DNA of 64,000 nt, taken from Dendrophyllia cribrosa. Lineage: Eukaryota > Cnidaria > Anthozoa > Scleractinia > Dendrophylliidae. The first letter of the stretch is position 1. Each line of letters opens with the position of its first letter. This document shows positions 58,701-64,000 of this stretch, one piece after another. Below the pieces are notes generated by a model. That model saw only the letters and a program-made list of their open reading frames with translations. It searched no databases and was not told the DNA's origin. Position numbers and translations under genes: made by a program. The stretch spans positions 11,025,487 through 11,089,486 of the forward strand of contig JAJLRJ010000006.1 of the NCBI GenBank assembly GCA_024195265.1, read 5' to 3'.

Positions 58701-61605
58701 ATGACCTTTTTGATTGATTGGGCATTGGTATTACAAGGAGAAATTAGATGCTGATCACTCTGAGGGTGCACTAAGGGTGGTTCACTTAAGAGAGAGTTGA
58801 CTGTATTAGATAATTATAAATGCAGTGAAAATGTGAGGCTTAAATGGAATGTGGCTAAAAGCAACAAACTTAGAATACCACACAAATGTGCTTTGGTATA
58901 TTATACACACTAAATAGGGCATTATGGCCGGGTTACTAATAGCAATCAATGAAAATTAACAAAGAAAAAACGTTGTGAGTTCAATTGCTATCGATTGCCA
59001 ATATAAATCAATAATGATTGATTCATCGATTGGATTTATTTACTATTGATTCTAATAATTGGAAACAATTTTAGTCTTTTTGCGAGTTTGAATTGACTTG
59101 GATTCTCATCACATGAGATTTCCACAAAAGAAATGCAAGATGCAGTCAATAGCGTTAGAATGACTGGACATGATGAATGATGAACACTCGGATTCAATAA
59201 ATGGATAATAAAATGCTTAACGCCTGTCTCATATTGTTTGTTACAAAATAGCAATGTCACAATGTACATGTATCTTCAGTCCAAAAAAAAAATTTGGCTA
59301 CACTGTAAATGCTTGAAACAACAAGACAGAAACTATTCATGAATATGGACAAGATGGATTAATGATTGTCATCGATTTTTGCCAATAAATGATTTTTGCT
59401 GTGAATTAGATTTGAATTATTAATTGCAGATATGAATCAATAGCAATCGACTATTGATTTTAATATTGTATTGATTGATTTCTGTTATTGCCTGATAATG
59501 CCTGGTGCATTAAACTGTAGGATTAGGCATACCGTATTTACTTGATTAAACGCCGCCTTCGAATAAACGCTGGGGGCCAGGTCATTTGATCGGCCACCAT
59601 TTTGAATGCGGATAGCCCTGGGGACAAGGTTGGATTTTTATGGGAGAGACTGGGACCAAGATTTAGCGTGGCATTTGGAAAAGGTGAGCTTTTGTAATCA
59701 ATATTTATCTGCTAGTTCATACACTGTAGGCCATCCAGTCTCAAAAACGCTGTTTGAAGAACGTTGCTACTTTCAAGTGTGTAGTTGTGGTGGAAGTGAC
59801 TTTTTATGCTGACCTAGGATGATATATTTTAGAAGAAGCGCACAGTCTCCTGCATCACGTCAAAGTGGTTTATAGTAGTGGCATTAAATATGTCAAGTTT
59901 GTGAGATTCATACCAAGTTTAAGTCACTAGTTATTAAAGGTATATGAAATAAATTATTTTCTTTTATTTGTTATTTTGTCCCTGGGTGGGGATATTTAAC
60001 TACATTTGATGAACGTACATGTATACTTCCCAACCCTTGACCAAAATTTTTACTTCTGGGTCAAATGCCCACCCCTTGCCGGCACTCACCCCCCCCACGG
60101 GTTTACATTGATACTGTAGGTGCATAAGATTGAATGATCCATTGAAGGAGCCAGTTTTAACCTTATCGATTGGTTGAGTTGTTGTTGGACTTTTCTCATT
60201 ACCATGGATAGGAAATTTTTGGGAACCTAAGTTAAGCAGTTTTACAGAGGTTCGCACTATTCAGAGTTCACAACCAATGAGTTTGCTCCCACCTGACACA
60301 AGTTCACTCCAAGATTACGAGTTCACTTAGAGCGAGAAATATCCATGTACTCCATATATCTTTTACGTAACTCACGTTTAGAACAAAATATACATTACTC
60401 CAGCTACCGAACTCATAATCTTGGAGCGAACTTCTATCAGGTGGGAGCATACTTGTTGGTTGCAAACTCTCAATGGTGGGAAACCTTCGGTTACCCACTA
60501 CAGCATTTCTCAAGGGTGTTTGCTTAATACAGGTTTAACTGTACAGTTCTTCAGATTGTTACTATTCCACCTCTTAAACTCTGAACATCTGTACTGGTGT
60601 TCTTGAGAAAGTCTATCTAGTAGATCGCTTACAATGTCAGACGACTGGACCTTTACTGCGCCTTTCAATAACATGCGGAATTTGAAATTCAAATCTCCAC
60701 AAACGGTTGCGTTATTCCCTGCCGTCAATCATAATTAATACGAAAGCCAACGGACCATGTAAAAAAGAAACAAACAAAATGGATCGAAATCTACCAATCA
60801 TAATGCACGGACGTGACCTTTTGAACTCATTGAAGTGAAGATCTGTTTCCTGAGAGGTTAAGCTAAGATGATTGACGGCAGTGTAAAACGCGACCGTTGC
60901 TGGTGATTTGAATTTCAGATTCCATGTGTTATTGAAAAGCGCAATAATAAGTGATAGAACATATGCAATACTGCAATATAGCAATACTGCATGCTTGTAC
61001 TGTATGCTTGAATTTGAATAAAGTATTATTATGCATTTTATCTTTGTCTTTACAATCTTACAACAAAGATCATGTGACAAAGATAAAATTGTTTGACAGA
61101 GTGGCTAGAATATTGAGCCCAAGTCATTGATTCATAAACCTGGATCGTTGTTTCATTGACATATTAAACCGACACTTCGGACTTCAAGTCCGTCGTGAAA
61201 AAACAAAAATCAGAGGGCGCGCGAATACGTAAGCTTACTAACCTCAAGCTTTCTAGGAATCCAACCATGTCGTTGGCCGTAAGGAGGAGGCTCTCTCTTA
61301 GCAGCTGTAACCTTTAACTGAACAATAATAAACAATCACATTTCTGGCTTCACAAATCTCTGTCTCCGATCGTTCGATCATTAAAAACAAGCAAATGTAT
61401 CAAACATGGCCGACTACGTATCTACACCAACCTCTTTGTAGGCTTTTTCTAAATCATCGTCTTCGTCCTTGTCGCGGTACGCCACATGCAGCGGCGCCGG
61501 AAGAAGACTGAAAGGGTTAAGAAAAGTTTTGTTAGCAAATTCTAACAAATACTTCCTTTAGATCGAAAATCTAGAAGGAATATTCCTCTACCTCGCAAGC
61601 GACAT
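46677..61605 (-). CDS. SNW1: SNW domain-containing protein 1 (SKIP), complete, 17 exons
   Basis: Spliceosome component (homologue of yeast Prp45) and transcription co-regulator in the nucleus. Exons on the minus strand: 61605-61592, 61507-61432, 61311-61243, 58417-58374, 57844-57814, 57135-57040, 56386-56291, 55593-55382, 54695-54626, 53754-53689, 53440-53324, 50455-50320, 49702-49603, 48902-48785, 48604-48444, 47837-47679, 46713-46677. All have GT-AG borders and every phase closes, giving 1,602 bases and 533 residues (human 536). Motifs: LLPAPLHVA and REPPPYG near the N-terminus, DFGDGGAFPEIHVAQYPLDM, the SNW core from about residue 140 (AQYIRYTPSQQG, KQRVIRMVEMQKDPMEPPRF), the signature CISNWKNAKGYTIPLDKRLA (S252-N253-W254), a charged coiled region, YDQRLFNQSKG, DDDGYNVYDKAW, and PFGLDKFL before a basic end AKRKR. 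Introns hold the 106-bp repeat, a SINE and several MITEs. Confidence 0.97.
46714..46734 (-). promoter_or_regulatory. 18-T polypyrimidine tract and acceptor of the SNW1 terminal exon
   Basis: On the minus strand 18 Ts are followed directly by GCAG. It is an unusually long homopolymer for an acceptor and the only strong one near a basic in-frame C-terminus. Confidence 0.75.
46893..47003. mobile_element. 111-bp palindromic MITE
   Basis: ATAACATCGGGTGAAACCTG and ATTTCTGC pair with GCAGAAATCAGGTTTCACTC and GATGTTAT at the other end, with one mismatch. It lies at the left edge of the 48-bp array in the last SNW1 intron. Confidence 0.87.
47020..47540 (-). repeat. 48-bp minisatellite in the last SNW1 intron
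   Basis: Units of CATGTTTTGCCAACCGGTTTC and TTTTCCCGCGCTTTGCACTG. ACATGTTTTG anchors at 47,301, 47,349, 47,395, 47,443 and 47,491 are 46-48 apart, with two more units at 47,064-47,150. Because 48 is 3 times 16 the array stays open in several frames. A small MITE (47,163-47,271) splits it. The GC part resembles the core of the 280-bp MITE. Confidence 0.92.
47163..47271. mobile_element. 109-bp MITE splitting the 48-bp array
   Basis: AATACCCGGCCACATATTT at the left and AAATAAGTAGCCGGGTATAT at the right. The outer AATACCCGGC ends match those of the 1.3-kb element at 42,276, so this is probably a deletion derivative of that family. Confidence 0.78.
48258..48287 (+). repeat. poly-G tract
   Basis: Nearly 25 guanines with two As, in the SNW1 intron 47,838-48,443. 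Similar homopolymers are at 20,285 (G) and 56,151-56,167 (C). Confidence 0.85.
49805..50285 (+). repeat. 106-bp tandem repeat in SNW1 intron, four to five units
   Basis: AGCTTTCATTTG anchors at 49,815, 49,921, 50,027 and 50,133 are exactly 106 apart. A fifth, rearranged unit ends about 50,285. It fills most of the intron between the exons at 49,702 and 50,320. Sequence is close to the arrays in PRKD introns. Confidence 0.95.
51107..52452. mobile_element. 1.35-kb element with long inverted ends
   Basis: The first 50 or more bases (AATTGAAGGGCCGAGAGCAT, GTCCAGCCTATATGACTTTT, TAGGCCTTTTTT) return inverted at 52,395-52,452. ORFs of 69-90 codons at 51,567-51,888 have no recognisable homology. A segment near 52,075-52,135 has a B-box-like GGTTCGAATCA. 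Whole element lies in the SNW1 intron 50,456-53,323. Confidence 0.85.
53006..53176. mobile_element. 171-bp fold-back MITE
   Basis: CCACTTTAGAAACGGGAAGG and AAACTGGGC on the left pair with GCCCAGTTTCCTCATTTCTA and AAGTGG on the right; TGACTTCTGGAA and TTCCAGAAG continue the arms. Inside, ACTGTTACTGGGACTGTTAC is a short direct repeat. Confidence 0.85.
53324..55593 (-). other. SNW1: SNW1 exons encoding the SNW core
   Basis: Exons 55593-55382, 54695-54626, 53754-53689 and 53440-53324 join in phases 2, 0 and 0. They give the most conserved segment: QYIRYTPSQQGIAFNSGAKQ, the proline-rich GPPSPPAPVMHSPSRK, EWKIPPCISNWKNAK and DKRLAADGRGLQ. This stretch is nearly unchanged across eukaryotes. The intron between the first two (54,696-55,381) contains only worn repeat words. 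Confidence 0.95.
53998..54268 (-). mobile_element. full-length tRNA-derived SINE
   Basis: On the minus strand: GGAGGCACAGTGGTGTAGTG (A box), GGTCGTTGGCTCAAGACC (worn B box), TTAGACAAGAAACGTTGCTG, CCACCCAGGTGCATATAATT, GCGATGGACTAGCATCCC, GAAACCGGGTTAAGCTCC. Same order as the copy at 9.7 kb but uninterrupted. Lies in an SNW1 intron, same strand as the gene. Confidence 0.87.
57347..57747. mobile_element. 401-bp TTAA-flanked MITE
   Basis: TTAA at 57343-57346 and 57748-57751 flank AGGGACTGTCCCGGCTG and GCAGGACAGTGTCCCCA, imperfectly inverted. Similar length and end style (AGGG-) to the MITE at 23,808, but the interior differs. In the SNW1 intron 57,136-57,813. Confidence 0.72.
58459..58802. mobile_element. 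TA-flanked element with CAGCTCTCTCTTAAC ends
   Basis: CAGCTCTCTCTTAACGACCA at the left and GGTTCACTTAAGAGAGAGTT-GACTG at the right, with TA on both sides. Inside is a segment (AACCCTTTAAGCCCCAATAT, CTTAATTCTCATGACC, TTACAAGGAGAAATTAGATG) also present in part at 55,090-55,190. Confidence 0.72.
59480..60260. other. SNW1 intron, no clear feature
   Basis: Between the exons at 58,417 and 61,243 this stretch has a repeat-like fragment (ACCGTATTTACTTGATTAAA, CGCCGCCTTCGAATAAACGC at 59,530-59,570) but nothing with two recognisable ends. No supported gene. Confidence 0.4.
60262..60470. repeat. fold-back repeat
   Basis: CCAATGAGTTTGCTCCCACC, TGACACAAGTTCACTCCAAG and ATTACGAGTTC pair with GAACTCATAATCTTGGAGCG, AACTTCTATCAGGTGGGAGC and TTGTTGG further right, across a loop of about 80 bases. 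Probably a MITE in the large SNW1 intron. Confidence 0.75.
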
Positions 61606-61996
61606 GACCTTGTGTTCTCAAAACGACTCATTCAAAATCCCATGAATCCTTGCACGACGTGACTGGCTCAAAGTGAATTGCATTATGGGATATTCTGTGC
61701 CAAAGGAAGCTGACCTGGAACGCGCGGGCTCAACATGAGAGACCCTGAGGATGCTGGGAATGAGGCAAGGGCTCTGTGAGCGCGGTAGTTCTCTCTGACG
61801 GTGAAATAGATTTTTGACCATATAAAGTCCCAAAAATAATGACAAGTCACTTCTGTATTTAGCATTATGTTGTCTTCAACTGTTGTTACGTACCTTTTCT
61901 TTCTTTTTTTTTTGTTATCCGATTCAATGCTGATGTGCGAATCCTTACTGTTACCGAGTGTGGCAAATGTTGAAGCGGTTCCTAAAGAATATATTA

Positions 61997-62307
61997 GGGA
62001 GCTTAAGCAACCACGACGCCGATGGCAGCGAGAACGGCACAAAACAATAGGCTTTATGAGCGAAAACAATACCTCTGCACGTGCGCTTTACATTTTGGTA
62101 CATTTCTTTGCCGTTCCCTGCAAAACAACAACGTCAAATGATCAAATTATAGGTTTTTTGGAGAACGTGAACACACGACGGTTACAATCCAGTCACATTA
62201 GACAAACTAAACAAATTGGAGCAACTGCAAAGTAGTTTAAAATAGCGCGAATCCTTTTTTCAAGTGACGTTTTCCTTGGCGTTGCCGTCATCGTTGCTTA
62301 AGCTCCC
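61997..62307. mobile_element. TA-flanked MITE with GGGAGCTTAAGCAAC ends
   Basis: GGGAGCTTAAGCAACCACGA and GTTGCTTAAGCTCCC bound about 310 bases between TA dinucleotides. It lies about 390 bases upstream of the SNW1 start codon and accounts for the second half of a 122-codon ORF there, which I therefore do not call as a gene. Confidence 0.87.
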
Positions 62308-62492
62308 TATTGATGGCAAAGGGAACACAGTGATTTGCAACAAGGACTGAAACAGCTCATTTGGATAAAACAAACTGATTGAAAAGTTCTAATAGAGCGG
62401 TTTTCACGCGCGCGTAAGCACTTGCTTCGTGGAAACACGACGCGCAAGCGACTTTAAGGGAAAAGTGAATAAAAGCGTACGCAGCTACTATA

Positions 62493-62782
62493 AGAGGAGT
62501 TTTTAATTGAGTGTCGTAAAACTAAAACCAAAGTAATTTTACTCTCGCCAATCAAAACAGAGGCAGACAATCCAATGAACCAATCAGAGCATGAAGCAAA
62601 TACATGTCGCCAGCGCCAAGCGCGGAAAAACGCGTGCGAGAAAGTCACGATTGGTTTTGGTTTTACTTCTGATTGGTTGATAAAGGAGACGCAAGATTTT
62701 TTAGCCAATCACAAAGCGTAAAAAATGCAAAACCAAAGAAATCACGAAATTACCTTCGATGTACTCAATTGAAAACCGCTCT
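62493..62782. mobile_element. 280-bp CCAAT-rich MITE family, copy 7
   Basis: AGAGGAGTTTTTAATTGAGTG to TACTCAATTGAAAACCGCTCT with the GCGCGGAAAAACGCG core and CCAATCA words. Confidence 0.9.
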
Positions 62783-62981
62783 ACGCTCATTCGGCGTACG
62801 TTATTTATTAACGATAAAAAAAGCAATAGAATAGAATAGAATAGGTAGTAAAATAGTTCTAATAAGAACGAAACTGAAGATGTCAACGGCTACGATCCTA
62901 CTGTGTTGGGTTCTATCTCGTGTCATGTTAATGTCTTGCAAAGTTTTTATACGTAGTATCAGCCTTGCTTCTTTGTTTGTT

Positions 62982-63654
62982 CTCAAGCATGTTAAGGCAT
63001 GGCTCGTCCCTTGGTGTAGACCCCCCGCGAAGTAAATTCTTTTTTCCTTTGGAAGTAATGTATTTTAGCCCCAAGAGTCACTAAAAGTAAACAACAAACT
63101 GGATTTTGCGTCCTTAAATAACTTAAGGTTTGATTATTGTGGTCACGTGTCTGATGACGTCATAATTTGGACAAAAAGGAAACTTCAAATGGGGTAAGGA
63201 TGGTTAACTTTAGCCAAGAGAAAATCATAAGCAATTGTTTGCCTCAATGCATAAATACTATCCCTGCCCGGAATGGACAATTTTTGTATTTTATTAAGAG
63301 ACAAAATATGTCACGTGACCTGTTTTACGAAATAACCCTTTAACTGTAAATCATAGTCAACCATTCCGGCCAGATTCATATAGGGGAGAAGCATACAAAT
63401 ACATTAACGGTTCAATTTATATCCATTATATGCCATCTCGGCACCCCATTTTCAATTTTCTTTTTGTGTAGGAAAACAATCATAACGGGTCACGTGATAC
63501 AAATATGCGCCATTTAAAGTAAACAATGGTTCAAGGTTAACAAGTTTTATCCTGCTGCTAAGTTTGAGCCTGTTCAGGTGAATCACTTTAAAGTTATGAT
63601 CGTTTTCAGGTTTTATGCAAATTAGGCTCTGAGCCATGCCTTAACATGCTTGAG
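62982..63654. mobile_element. 673-bp element with perfect 24-bp inverted ends
   Basis: CTCAAGCATGTTAAGGCATG followed by GCTC at 62,982-63,005 returns perfectly inverted at 63,631-63,654. The interior has GGTCACGTGTCTGATGACGTC and several CACGTGA words, with no coding capacity. Target duplication unclear. From 63,655 to the end there is only A/T-rich sequence. Confidence 0.85.
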
Positions 63655-64000
63655 TTATTTATTACAATTTACAATTTATGGTAAAGTTAATAAAAAGAAA
63701 ATATATACATGTGAGCCAAAGGATGAAATGCAAAGGGATCTAACACCCCATATAAGAGCAGATCACCATGTAAAAAATATCAACATGAAAAATACAATAT
63801 GTTTAAAGTTAGCTAAAATATACTAATAAATATAAAAGAGTAAATAAATAGTAAAATACATATATACCCGGATTTCTGAAAAGGGTATCGCCCTAAGTAA
63901 CCGTTCGTGAGTGTGCTTGGCCTTGTTTTTTTTTTTTTGTAAAAACCCCCAATACAAAATCTAAATATTGTTGCTAGTCTTTTTATCTCTCGCTCCCTTT

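Noticed and set aside
61867..62235. 122-codon ORF with signal-peptide-like start upstream of SNW1
   Set aside because: Its second half is the left end of a MITE (GGGAGCTTAAGC); no independent evidence.

Overview
The window is nuclear DNA from an animal: genes are split into many short exons with GT-AG introns, the two recognisable proteins are typical metazoan families, and most of the rest is small inverted-repeat transposons (MITEs), tRNA-derived SINEs and minisatellites. The repeat landscape looks cnidarian, probably a stony coral or another anthozoan. That taxonomic guess is an inference, not proof.

Layout. (1) 1-2,851: a 1.5-kb tandem duplication carrying a TTAA-flanked MITE. (2) 3,308-15,054, plus strand: the 3' part of a protein kinase D (PRKD) gene, 12 exons from the acidic linker before the PH domain to the stop. 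The C1-domain exons lie off the left edge. Its introns hold at least 15 mobile or tandem elements. (3) 15,055-31,600: no gene I can support. This is a repeat desert, with a 106-bp repeat relic, nested inverted-repeat elements (19.1-20.7 kb), a 3.6-kb minisatellite of about 140-bp units (21.3-24.9 kb) and an A/T-rich array (24.9-26.05 kb). (4) 31,666-38,482, minus strand: a predicted single-pass receptor-like protein, with signal peptide, beta-helix ectodomain, cysteine-rich repeats, membrane segment and short tail. Exon 1 shows an apparent 1-nt frameshift. (5) 38.5-46.6 kb: intergenic, MITE-rich. (6) 46,677-61,605, minus strand: a complete 17-exon SNW1/SKIP gene of 533 codons, in which every exon phase closes. 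(7) 61.6-64 kb: three more MITEs and no gene.

PRKD is a diacylglycerol-responsive Ser/Thr kinase, and SNW1 is a spliceosome component and transcription co-regulator. The receptor-like gene has no obvious functional link to either, so the three look like chance neighbours. The most useful leads are the receptor-like gene and its frameshift, a 62-bp duplication of an exon-intron boundary in the PRKD kinase domain, the 37-nt terminal exon of SNW1 whose alternative is an open read-through into a 48-bp minisatellite, and several insertions whose empty sites can be read from neighbouring repeats.
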